From Rugalucina vietnamica (lineage: Eukaryota > Mollusca > Bivalvia > Lucinida > Lucinidae), in assembly GCA_964017185.1 (NCBI GenBank), contig OZ024869.1, positions 61,158,761-61,222,760 of the forward strand: a stretch of DNA of 64,000 nt, read 5' to 3'. Positions 1 through 10,351 of this stretch are shown here, piece after piece. The number at the start of each line of letters is the position of its first letter. Positions within the stretch are counted from its first letter, which is position 1. Under the pieces are notes generated by a model. It worked only from the letters and a program-made list of their open reading frames with translations. It searched no databases and was not told where the DNA came from. The position numbers were made by a program, and so were the translations under genes.

Positions 1-577
1 ATGTTGAGTTTAATTTTCGTGACTGTCAATTGGCTGGTTAACTTTTGTGCTTATTTGAATTTTCACAATGAAACACTCAGTGCTGGTTTCCCAGAATCAT
101 GTAATTACGCACTGTTTGCGTATATGTTTAGTTTTATGAATTAAGTGTTTATACAAAGAAACACATGGTTATTAAACCTTTTTCGTGCTCATCATGGTAG
201 AACGAGACATTTTGCTGCTTATGAATACTTTCATAATAGCATTCTAATATATCAATTGGTTCAGGTCATTAAACCAGGCCGTTTTTGCCGTGAGCATACA
301 CACACGGAATTAGTTTCGGGTTCTACTGGGTTGAGCATGAAAAATATCTTGTATTTTAGTTTTGACGTTTTTGCCGCGACGTCAAACCTTTAATCTATAT
401 TTCCCGTAAAAGATAACGTCAAGACGTTATGAATTTGAATTTTAGTAACGCCATAACAATATGGCGACGTTCCTGCTGAAGAGCTGTAAAGTGAAAGCGC
501 TACAGGACTGAAATAAATTGTTGCTGTTGCTTCATTTCATTCTTTCTTCCTATCATTACCGACACAAGGACTTGTTG

Positions 578-608
<31 letters not shown>

Positions 609-993
609 GTAAATAAAAAGTTCTTTAGAATGCACAATTTTTTTATTTCGTATGGCTGACCGGTTTCATGATAAATATCAATTTTCAAAGCCTTTTAAAA
701 CATATGATCGTAATGAAAGTAAAATGGCGTCCTGTTGTCAAGCGACACGACGTAACGTAACGTCAAAAACTTCCTTCCGTTAAATACATTGCATGTAACG
801 AATTTTTTGTTTGAAAACGTCGTAAATACAATGTACGTCATATGTCTCAAAACTATACACAAAAATATTAAATATCAATGTAAAGAGTTCAGTTTAGGTT
901 TATATATAGTTCCATTTAGTGATATTCTGAGAAATCGGAACATTAATAATCTGTTTAAGTATGTGACTGATATAATGGGTGTTCAACCGCTGA
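1..993. other. Unassigned AT-rich flank
   Basis: No convincing exon was seen. Short open frames at 145-393 and 789-1001 have no family resemblance and no coding-like composition. The stretch contains a (TA)13 run at 583-608. Its right end probably holds the 3' untranslated region of the minus-strand gene that stops at 1073. Confidence 0.5.
583..608. repeat. (TA)13 microsatellite
   Basis: An uninterrupted TA dinucleotide run of 26 bp, following a T-rich stretch. Confidence 0.95.
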
Positions 994-999
994 TTTATT
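994..999 (-). terminator. Candidate polyadenylation signal AATAAA
   Basis: TTTATT on the plus strand reads AATAAA on the minus strand. It lies about 75 bp after the stop codon of the exon at 1073-2435, a usual distance for a short 3' untranslated region. Confidence 0.5.
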
Positions 1000-1072
1000 A
1001 ATGGTTAACAGGTTAAACGTTTAATCAATACTATTTCCTCTTTTCTCTTCATTTTTAGAATCACCTAATGTG

Positions 1073-2435
1073 TCACATATGAGTGTTTTTCGAAGATAAC
1101 CTTTGTTGCATCTGCATGGATGGAGTCCGTAGGAGATCGCTATATTCTACCCAGTTTATCAAGGTAGGAATACGTGCGTATCTAGAGAGGGCTGGCATTT
1201 CTTGTTTCTTCTTTCTACGCGATCGTTTCACGTTTAATTTTAAATCTTTAATAAAACTCGAAATTGCTGACTGTTCGGTTGTTTTATCTGTTTTAATGTC
1301 CTTTCTAATTGTCAGTTTGTTTGCTTTTGATTTCGAAACTTGTTTGGCTTTGTCTACAATTGCACTGAAATTAAAAGCTGGGGGCTGCACATTTTTGAAC
1401 TTGGGCAACACAAATTTATGATGTTTTGCGGGCATTGGTTTTACAGTGACAGGAGACTGAGGTCTATGTTCTTGAGTGTGTATGCTCTGTTCCACATTAC
1501 TGGAGAGTTTTACCTCGATTGTCCGATTATGTTCCTTCTCCGCAAGAGGTAGGCCATCCGTTTCGTTTGAACACATAAAGAAATTTGCATCTTCAATATC
1601 AATACAGTTAGCTTGCATTTCATCTGACTCGGTTCCTGGTTTATTTTTCGTGTTAGCATTAGTATTCCGGACTGCTTCTGTAATTGCAACGGGTATCAAT
1701 GAATTCGCTTCCACTAAGTTTTTGCCATTCTTCTCATCTGTCACACTTTTTTCGTGCTTCCGTTTCGGCGTTTTGATGATTCCGACCAATTTAACATTCT
1801 TTTTGAAAGCCTTGGGCTTTAGTTTTACACCTTTTAGCCTATTGGCTTTCTTCACATATACAGCAGCATTTTTCACAGTTTTGACGGATAAACGTGTACC
1901 TGTGTCTCTGGTTACAGGCCTAGATCTATTGTCTCTAGTTATCGGTCTTGATCTAGGAGTGTTTTGATGTTTCTCTTTTCTACTCTGCATCGTTATTTTG
2001 TCACTATCTTTATTACATGCACTTGATACATTAAGGCATATTTTTGTTATGCTAAGTGTAGTGCTGGCCCTTGATACAGGTGAAAACATCTGATCTGACG
2101 GAAGTTCGAGCTGAATTTCAGATGGCGCTTTTTCGGCTTTAGGAGGTTCTGCTGACTGTGTAGAATTAAAGGCAGTGTAGAATGTGTCTTCATGATTTGA
2201 ATAAGTATTCTTTAGCGATATTTTCTTAAGAGTAATATTGTCTTTAGGCGTTGTTGGATTTTCTGGTGTAGTCTTGTTGTCTCGTAGGCGTCTAAGAGCA
2301 TGATGAGAAGGAGGGCGAGGTATAGTTCTTGGAGAGATAACATGCTGTGCTTTTATCTTGTGCTTGAGCTTCTGGGGTGGTTTCCCTGCAGTAGGTGGTA
2401 TAATGTTTAAATGTAGGGTTCTCGTCTCTAGCGAG
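1073..2435 (-). CDS. Terminal coding exon of an unrecognised basic protein
   Basis: The longest open frame in the window: about 454 codons ending in TGA at 1073-1075, with AATAAA about 75 bp further on. The frame stays open to 2524 but has no ATG there. On the minus strand a pyrimidine-rich tract ending in TTCTTGTAG puts a good splice acceptor at 2436-2437, so the exon most likely starts at 2435 in mid-codon, and the codons beyond it come from a neighbouring MITE. The protein is rich in Lys, Arg, Ser and Thr. It has a local repeat (RSRPITRDN followed by RSRPVTRDT), a basic cluster (KRSRRKKKQ) near the end and the C-terminal sequence SSKNTHM. I see no enzymatic motif, signal peptide or membrane segment. 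The composition suggests a disordered nuclear or nucleic-acid-binding protein, which is inference only. Upstream exons were not found. Confidence 0.7.
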
Positions 2436-2467
2436 CTACAAGAAAGAAGCAGCAAGACACTATTGTT

Positions 2468-2706
2468 TGAGCTGCGACGCGAGAAAACCGGTCTTCGGGG
2501 TTTCCCGGACCAGGTCTGACACAAACCGACCTGTACAGTCTCAGAAGCAGGTTACAAGCTTGTAATTTCGGATTTAAGAAGAAGAGAAATTGTACTATCC
2601 GTGTAGCGAAAACAAAGGCGCTGATCAGCTTTGCAGTTACTGTGAAGCTGATCTGCGCCTTTGTTTTCGCATAGGCAGAAATCCGGTTTTCTCGTGACTC
2701 GGCTCA
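2468..2706 (+). mobile_element. Palindrome-cored MITE, copy A
   Basis: A full-length copy of a roughly 237-bp family. Terminal inverted repeats of about 25 bp run from TGAGCTGCGACGCGAGAAAA at the left to the inverse of CCGGTTTTCTCGTGACTCGG at the right. The centre is a long hairpin: GCGAAAACAAAGGCGCTGAT and its near-complement, with a short loop. Other copies are at 28017, 29183 (split), 34646, 45841 and 57779. Copies B, C and D are flanked by TA, suggesting a Tc1/mariner-type mobiliser. This copy lies 33 bp upstream of the acceptor of the exon at 1073-2435. Confidence 0.85.
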
Positions 2707-3230
2707 TTTCATAATCTTATGTGGCATTGAATTATGTTTGCGTTCTTCCTTTTTTGGAAAAATGCCACTGTACAGAATTGATACACATTTCTGTAGAGCA
2801 AGGTTACAATGTAGTTTGTTTTGTTGCTATGTAGTCGTGAATATTTTCTGGTTATTTCTAGTGTAACCTGAGGGCTAGGTATATGTTAATTCTCGTAGCG
2901 ATTACTTGTGTAGTAAAATAAAAAGAAAGTCCAGGCATTCTTACGCTTAAATTTAAAATCACAACCCAGACGCCAGACAGACATCTCTGCAATATTCAGA
3001 ACGCCTCTTGTTTTTGAACAATCGTCACCAGCAAGAAATAGACAACTGGAGGACTTTGTCTATGTATGAGGGTAACTATTTACTCTGTATTTAAAACTTC
3101 CAGATATTGTGATGATGAATGCCCAAATCGATTGGTCGTTCGTCTCTCACTAATGAGAAAGACCTTCATTATTTTATGAATAATGTTCTTGTGTGTAGGT
3201 GAATTCGTTGATGGATGACTAGGCCAATTC
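2707..3230. repeat. Unassigned, with a Tc1-like terminal fragment
   Basis: Mostly unremarkable AT-rich DNA. From about 2990 to 3130 it matches the end of the Tc1-like repeat seen at 6560-6690, sharing TTTTTGAACAATCGTCAC and the segment around AAAACTTCCAGAT. It looks like a solo terminal fragment. Confidence 0.5.
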
Positions 3231-3922
3231 TATACTGAACAAAAAAAATGAAATAAAAAACAAACAAAAAAAAAAAAAACAACAAAAAACGCAACGACAG
3301 GCCACCAAGGATTTTCGAGTTTAGGAGAAAAACGTTGATAATTTCATGTTTGTTGCAGTATGATTCCCGTTCATGGGATATTAGGGTATATCATGCAAAA
3401 ACTGATTTTCATTTCGATAAAATTTGAATGAGAATTTTGTGTCGTCTTAAATAATGCAAATCGGGAAAGATTTGCTCTGCGCATGCGCACACTTTTGAAC
3501 CTCTAAATCACCAATGTCAGCTGCTCCCTAATAAAAAATCGAGAAAAAGGAATAAAGTTCCACGACACACGAGCTCGTAAATAAAACCATCAAAATCCCT
3601 ATATGTTTAATTGAAAGGGGAATAATTACAATTTTATTCATTTTATTTTTTTAACGTGTGAGTTATCTGCTGAGTGGTACACTGTGATTTTGAACGGGGG
3701 TTTTTAGCGGATTTAAATCAAACCATTATTGTAACGCTTACGCATGCGCACTGTGTGGTTTACTATGCCCATGGTCGGCATCGAATAACTCCGTAAATAC
3801 TCATCAAAATGGAAATCGGTTTCTTGCATTCGGAAGCCTGATAACTAATTCAGAAAAAGAAAATGCAATAATTTCTGTTTGTATCATAGTTTGCTCAAAA
3901 TTCAGTGGAATATAATTGTTGC

Positions 3923-3963
<41 letters not shown>

Positions 3964-3972
3964 TTCAGTATA
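3231..3972. mobile_element. TIR element with A-rich ends, about 740 bp
   Basis: Ends are inverted: TATACTGAACAAAAAAAA on the left and its complement TTTTTTTTGTTCAGTATA on the right, next to long A/T homopolymers (poly-T at about 3927-3962). The interior has no open frame but carries two GCATGCGCAC motifs (about 3482 and 3741). It truncates the 3' end of the adjacent LINE, so it arrived later or the breakpoint was shared. Confidence 0.6.
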
Positions 3973-6310
3973 GTTCTAAACTGTCGGTTGCAAGTAGAGC
4001 AAGTGAATGACATGGAATCTGCTGGGGGCTTAATGGTCTTGGCTTTGCGTTCTCTGCGCTTCTTGTCAGCTTCACAGATTCTATTTCCTTCATAGAGAGC
4101 CGCTCGTTTGCTAATGAGACCTCACCACTTTCATTGCTCCTGTGCAGTCTGTTCCCAAGACCCCATTAATATGTGTAAATACTTCAGAGAGGCTTTGAGG
4201 GTGTCTTTGTAGCGTTTCTTCTGGCCACATTGAGAGCGTTTTCCCTCCTGTAGTTCTCCAGGATAGAAGACTTTTTAGAAGTCGCTAATCAGGCATTCTT
4301 ATAACATGGCCAGACCATCTTAGCTGTGCTAGCTGTAAGACGGTATGCATGCTTTGCATCCTTGTTTTCTTTAGGACCTTTGTGTCTGGAATCTTGTCTT
4401 GCCACTTGATTTTAACAGCTTTCTCAAACAAGTTAAATGGAGATGGTTAAGTCTCTTTACATGACGCTAATATATTGTTCAGGGCCCAGAATTACCAGGA
4501 ATTAAAAGGAAGACCTTAGTTAAGGTGTCAAATTTCAGCATCCAAGCTGAAATAAAACATTGGGTTGATTATGTAAATGACATTATTTAATTTTACATGC
4601 CTGTCTATTTTCGTGAAAACAGTTATTGATTATAACGTTAAAATATCGCGTCAAAATTTGTCACCTTAACTAAGGTGAACCTTAACTTTAAGGAAGCATT
4701 GTAATTCTGGGCCCAGGTTTCACATGCATACAAGCCTTGTAGACTTTCAGCTTGGTGTCAAGCTTGATTCCATTTCGCCCCCAGACATTTGCACGGAGTC
4801 TTCCGAATGCCACACTGGCTTTTGCACACTGGCTTTTGCATCAATGTGCACTTCTCTGGAGAGAGTGCTTCCCAGGTAGGTGACTTTATTAATAACTTTC
4901 AGTTTTTGTCCATTCAAAGTGATGGTTGTTGGTTCATTGTATGGTTTTCCAGGTGCTGTTGGTGTCCAACCTCTTGTGCTGATTGTGAGATCATAGATAT
5001 CACATGATTGTGAGAATTGGTCCTTGGCTCTTTGCATTTTGCCTCTGAGCGGGCATTCTTATCCATATCATCTGCATAGAGGAGCTCATCTAGCACATCA
5101 GTCTGCACCTTAGTTTTGGCTTTCACCCTTCTAAGGTTGAATATATTGCCATCAAAACGGTACCTGATTGGAAAACAAGTGTCACTGTCCTGAAAAGCAT
5201 CCATGAACATGGCAGAAAACATCATGCTGAAGAGTGTTAGTGCCATTACACAGCTTTGCTTGACCCAATTCTTTACCTCAAAGGGTGCAGAGAGCTCTCC
5301 AACATTTTGCACACGTGTCAAATTGCAGCAACACTGTTATGGATCTGGGTGGACAGCCAAACTTGGCCATGATTTTCCAGAGTCCATCTCGACTAACCGC
5401 GTCAAAAGCTTTGGTGAGGTCGACAAACGTCATGTATAGATCTATATTCTGTTCCTGGCATTTCTCCTGAAGCTGTCTTGCTGTGAAAATCGTGTCTATT
5501 GTCCAACTGTCTTTTCTGAATCCACTCTGACTTTCTGGGAAAGTACCGACTGATCAAGATGATAATTCAGGCGATTCAACAGATTTTGCCAGTACCTTTC
5601 CAGCAATGGATAGGAGAGAGATGCCTCCGTGGTGGTCACAAACTTAGGGTTTCCTTTTCGCTTGTACAGGTGAATTATGGATGCATCATTAAAATATTGT
5701 GAGAAAGCCTCCTTCCTCCACAGTCAGTGAAACAACTCTGTCAGTTTCTCTGTCATGGGTAGTCCCAGAGCCTTACAGACCTCGGCAGGAATTACATCTG
5801 CACCTGGAGCTTTGTCAGATGACATTTGTTGAACGGCTTTTTTGTTTCCATGACGGTTGGAAATTCTTTGCACTCTATCTGTGGAAGACTTTCGATTGCA
5901 CCCTCATTGATGCTTGATGGTCGTTCCAGCACACTCTTGAAGTGTTCTACCCAACTTTCAAGATAGCCTCTTGAGAGAAAAGAGCTTCAATCTGCACTGA
6001 GCAATGTGGTGGCGCTAGAGCTCTTTGGGACATAAATGGTTTTCAATGCATCGTGAAATTTCTTCATGTCCTTTCTGTCCGTGAAAGACTGAATTTCTTC
6101 GGTTTTCTTCCTAAGCCAGGCATCTTGCATGTCCCTAAGCTTGTTCTGGACTGTCTTACATATGTTGTTGTAGGCTGCTCTCTTGGATACTGAGCTGGTA
6201 TCATCATGATGTGCCTTGTAAAATCGGTGCTTTTCTTTAAGAAGCCTCTGAATTTTGTCATCATTCTCATCAAACAAGTATTGATGTTTGCGAGATGGAT
6301 GTCCTAAAGT
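3973..6310 (-). pseudogene. Non-LTR retrotransposon (LINE) reverse transcriptase, degraded
   Basis: Read from high to low coordinates, the pieces align in order with the widespread metazoan endonuclease-reverse-transcriptase LINE: a linker region (FDENDDKIQRLLKEKH; KRAAYNNICKTVQNKLRDMQ) at about 6277-5990; the RT palm with LFSMMFSAM and LLYADDMD, corresponding to the catalytic F/Y-A-D-D box, at about 5240-5070; a late RT segment (KVTYLGSTLSR) near 4880; a C-terminal part (IKWQDKIPDT, QLRWSGHVIRMPD); and a final CSTCNRQF zinc-finger half near 4000. Frameshifts and stops break every frame. The endonuclease domain is missing, so the copy is 5'-truncated and inactive. A TIR element sits inside it at 4482-4714. 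Confidence 0.85.
4482..4714. mobile_element. 233-bp TIR element (GGGCCCAGAATTAC ends)
   Basis: The ends are GGGCCCAGAATTAC and its exact complement GTAATTCTGGGCCC. A second inverted block follows on each side (CCTTAGTTAAGGTG near 4513 and about 4665), so the terminal repeat reaches roughly 55 bp with mismatches. It splits the LINE between the codons for CETW and the following region. Non-autonomous: no open frame. Confidence 0.8.
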
Positions 6311-6849
6311 AGTTGAACTATTTTATTTTTTTCGGGGTCCTCTGAACCGAGATTGATTGCACCCAGGTGATTGGATCCAGTCTAGTTTTGAAGATCCATA
6401 AGTAACCATAGTTAAGGATTTGTAATTTGTCGGACTACCATGTTAATGGGATCGAGCTAAAATCTTGCTCATCGTAGATGATGCTTAATTTTTGTATAAT
6501 GTATACTACAGCTGCGTTCAGTTATTAATATACCCCTGCAAAATTCATAAATAAATTGACAACTCTTCTTGTTTTTGAACAATCGTCACTGGCAAGGAAT
6601 TTTTTGTATATTTTGTTAAGTATGAGGGTAAATGTTCACTCTCTATATAAAACTTCCAGATCTTGTGATGTTGTATGCATAAATTGATTACATACATGTA
6701 ATATATGGAACCCAATTTTTAACAAAAACTTCGCTAACATTCGAATTTCAAAGTTTCCACAAGGAACAATGGTTATTGATTTGGTGTTTTTATGAGCTTA
6801 ATTAACAAATTTGCAACCTGATTGTCGTTCAATGTGCAACTTATAATTG

Positions 6850-7433
6850 CCCACCGGGGTTCAACTGGTGTTTTTCTTTTGCTCCGGGTTTCAGTAAGTT
6901 ATTCGGCGCCCAGGGATCTCCATTGTCGGTCAGCTTGCTGAATCTGTTGAGTCCACGTTTTTGATTCGTCAGGGTGGTTATCATGATTTATTCGTGTGTC
7001 CTTGATGATTCAATGACTAGTTAGAGATTCACCACAAGGACCCAACTACTACCTAAATGTTCTGAACCACTGCAGAAGATGAGGGCGGGGTTAGACGCCT
7101 GTAAAATCGGTTTCAGACCCCCACCCCGCCCCACCCCAGTAATTTTATATTTTATATTCCCATGCGATACTTCTGTTGTGGTTCTTATTGTTTTGTGTTT
7201 TGGAGTCGAATTTTTGTGTTGATTGAGCATTATGTACTTGTTCATATTTTAGTTAAATTCGGGTAACTGAATGGGCACCTATTAAGGAGTAGCTGCTTAC
7301 TCGGCTTACGATATGTATTCTTGGTACAAGTACCTAAATGTCATTTTGTTTTTTTTCCCACCGCTCGGTTTGTGGAGTGGGAATTTCTTTCTGATTGCGC
7401 CATTTCAATCATTGCTTACTTTTACTTTTCATG
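6850..7433 (+). mobile_element. Fragment of long-TIR element K
   Basis: This matches, in inverted orientation, two now-separated pieces at 17583-17807 and 20400-20720. Because it is not interrupted at that point, it serves as an empty site for the HINE inserted at 17808-20399. It sits inside the left arm of the Tc1-derived palindrome. Confidence 0.65.
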
Positions 7434-7509
7434 GTAAAGCGGTTGTTACGATATAATACTAAGCATGTCTATTTTAGAAAACTAATATTCCACCAGGAGG
7501 GTTGTACGA

Positions 7510-7760
7510 CGAAAGCTTGATAGCAGGTTCCTTCATGAGGTAGGCATGTCTTAAAACACTATGGCGTCACCTCTGGGTTTTGTATTCTGCCAAAACGTGG
7601 GTTGGCATTTCAACATACAGTTTCATGATTTGTTTCTTCACACAGAATACCATAGTAGGCTAAATTTATTGTTATCCGATTACTCACATCTCTTCATGAT
7701 ATGCCAAACCACTTCTATAGGGTTTAAGTCAAGGAAATTAACATGCCAAAGACAGTTGCG
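7510..7760 (-). pseudogene. Tc1/mariner transposase C-terminal fragment (left copy)
   Basis: The minus strand encodes LDLNPIEVVWHIMKRCE followed by a stop. DLNPIE-W is the hallmark of the last catalytic region of Tc1/mariner DDE transposases, and the acidic catalytic residue is kept here. No upstream catalytic domain is present. Its mirror copy lies at 7847-8086. Confidence 0.75.
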
Positions 7761-7846
7761 AAAAGAATAAGTATTTATGCACTTGACAATGTTTTTGTTT
7801 TTATCCTACATCCGCAACCCACATTCTTGCTATTACAGGAACGTCT

Positions 7847-8086
7847 GTCCTTCAATTTTCTGCTGATTCCCTTGACCTAAACCCTATACAAGAGGTTTGG
7901 AATATCATGAAGAGGACTTGTGAGAAATAGTCTGAGAAAAAACTTAAACGTGAAAGGTCAAGCCCCATACGATATTCTGTGCCGAGCAAACAAATTATGA
8001 AATTGAATGAGATTCCAACCCGCATATTGGCAATATTCAAAGACAGAGGTGACTCCACTATGCTTAAAGACATGCTCACCTCATGA
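7847..8086 (+). pseudogene. Tc1/mariner transposase C-terminal fragment (right copy)
   Basis: The plus strand encodes VLQFSADSLDLNPIQEVW and NIMKRTCEK, an in-frame TAG, then about 50 further residues ending in a stop at 8084-8086. The catalytic Glu of DLNPIE is Gln, and the in-frame stop also rules out function. It is head to head with the fragment at 7510-7760. Confidence 0.8.
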
Positions 8087-8929
8087 AAGACTCCATAAGT
8101 AAGGTTTCTTTGCACAAACGTCCTGGTGTAATATTATTTTCTTGCAAAATAACACTGACATGTTTAGTTTTAAAATGTACAACCACTTTACCGTGAAATT
8201 CTATGAAAATCAGGCTGCAACTTTGTAAATAGTGCTCATAAATACACCAAATTTTCAGCCTTAATAAAAATGATTTGTTTTTCATAAATTACAAATAAAA
8301 TTACAATACATTGAGCATGGTTCTTTGTGGAATCTTTGAAACTTGAATGTCAAAGAATTTTTGGTTAAAAAGGGGGCTCCATATATTATGTAATCAGTTT
8401 AGGCGTACTACATCTCAAGATCTGGAAGATTTATATACAGAGTAAATATTTACCCTCATACTGAACAAATTATATAAACAAATTACTCCAGTTGTCTATT
8501 TCTTGCAAGTGACCTTTGTTCATGTTAATGAACCCAGTTGTAATGATCGACCTATACAGAACTGAGGCATTCATCCTTACGATCAACATTCCACACCATC
8601 ATGATCATTGTCAGTTTGAATTCAAAAACGTTTAAGGTATAATTTAATTACTTTTATTTAATTCTAACTTTTCGCAGCCCTTACGCTGAACTACAGAACT
8701 TTGACCTTTGTATTCCCGCTGTTGTGGACCTTCATGACTCAAAAACCATGTTATTTGCCAATGTTAACAAACTTATTAAAGAAATATAATATGGTGTGGT
8801 ATGTTAATGTAAGTTAAAAGGGTTGCGTAACTGTTTTGGAATGGAAAGATAACACAAAACACACGGAGTTGTCCACGAAGAATTTAGTATAATAAGTGTG
8901 ATTCCAATTTTGTCGCCATGAATAAAAAT

Positions 8930-9240
8930 AAAACTGAGATCCTTTAAGAGCAGTGAGCATATTTATGAGAAAGGTGATGGGCCATACCGCGGTTTCGGCT
9001 ATTCAAGCGTCTTCAGTGACCCTTTAGATTTGGCAACATGGAGCCAAAGAGAATTATTGTAATTTTGCAACTTTAAACAGGGTAGTCGATACAAGGACTA
9101 GTATAATCAAAATGGGGCCAAATATATTAAACGTTGGTTAGAAAATTAATCTAAACCGATAACAGTGTTATGCTTTACCAAAATACCCTCTCTAATCTCA
9201 AAGGACCAAAAGGAAACTATAATCCTAGTACTATCTTTTT
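8930..9240 (+). repeat. Dispersed copy of the ACTGAGATCC repeat
   Basis: It shares AACTGAGATCCTTTAAGAGC, the CATACCGCGGTTTCGGCTA segment, the AAACGTTGGTTAGAAAATGA-like segment and the closing part with the tandem array at 59538-60548. It is a single dispersed unit. Fragments also occur at about 14010-14105 and 49384-49470. Confidence 0.7.
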
Positions 9241-9278
9241 GAACTAAAAACATAAGCTGACAACGCATGTATGGTTGT

Positions 9279-9770
<492 letters not shown>

Positions 9771-10351
9771 TCAGCGTATTGGCGGTAGAGGTTTGTCGAG
9801 ACGAGTGTCAGTCGGAGACGTTGGTTTTTCAGTTATAGGGGGTAACTTCCTAGGAGATGCCTCTGGTTCGTTAGCGTCCGTGTTTGCACCGATGGTGTAA
9901 TCAGTCAGTTTGTCGTCATCCGTGTGACCGGAATTTATCTCCTGACCAGAGCTCCCGTCAGCATCAATAACATCATCACTGTTGACAAAACTGGTCTCGC
10001 CAGTCATTGTGTATTCCGCTGTACCCAAAACCTGTTTCAACTTACCGTGTGATCCGCTCCGAGACTGTATGTGAGCGGACATAGCACTTGGAGTTATGGT
10101 TTCTCGCCCGTCCGGTTTCTCTAGCATTATCGGTTCCTTTGTTGGTGGTTGAACTTCGATGCCTTCGACATTTTCTTTCGCTGTCGTGATGCCGGTTGGT
10201 GCGACTGCCTTTTTCTTCTTCCATATGAAGTACACGACAACAACTACCACAACAGCTATAATGATGAGAAACAGGACTACGAGTCCGGCGATAAGACCGG
10301 CCTGGGAAACCTCAGCAGGCGCTTCAGTGGTCGTCGTACTGTTAGTGGGAA
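9771..10351 (-). CDS. Membrane protein, exon 8: transmembrane segment and cytoplasmic tail
   Basis: The acceptor AACTTTCAG ends at 10352-10353. The exon starts in phase 1 with a Thr-rich stalk (PTNSTTTTEAPAEVSQ), then a 27-residue hydrophobic helix with a run of valines, YFIW and KKKK. The tail of about 149 residues carries DDVIDADGSS, an LPPITEKP motif and a terminal KPLPPIR (possible SH3/WW ligand, inference). TGA is at 9771-9773. Confidence 0.9.

Larger units (their letters stand above)
6506..8545. mobile_element. Palindromic Tc1/mariner derivative (two 3' halves head to head)
   Basis: The left half read backwards and the right half read forwards are the same sequence: transposase C-terminus, then a 3' flank, then a shared terminal block (CCTCATAC..., AAGATCTGGAAG...). 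The only coding remnants are two opposed DDE-transposase C-termini. The left half is further interrupted by a fragment of another element at about 6850-7433. A structure made of two 3' ends cannot encode transposase. Confidence 0.7.

Noticed and set aside
1083-1967. Plus-strand open frames of 112 and 163 codons
   Set aside because: They lie antisense to the 1073-2435 minus-strand exon and have compositions expected of a shadow frame.
2468-2706. Possible miRNA gene from the strong hairpin
   Set aside because: The hairpin recurs in at least five copies as the centre of a TIR element, so a mobile element explains it; miRNA processing cannot be judged from sequence alone.
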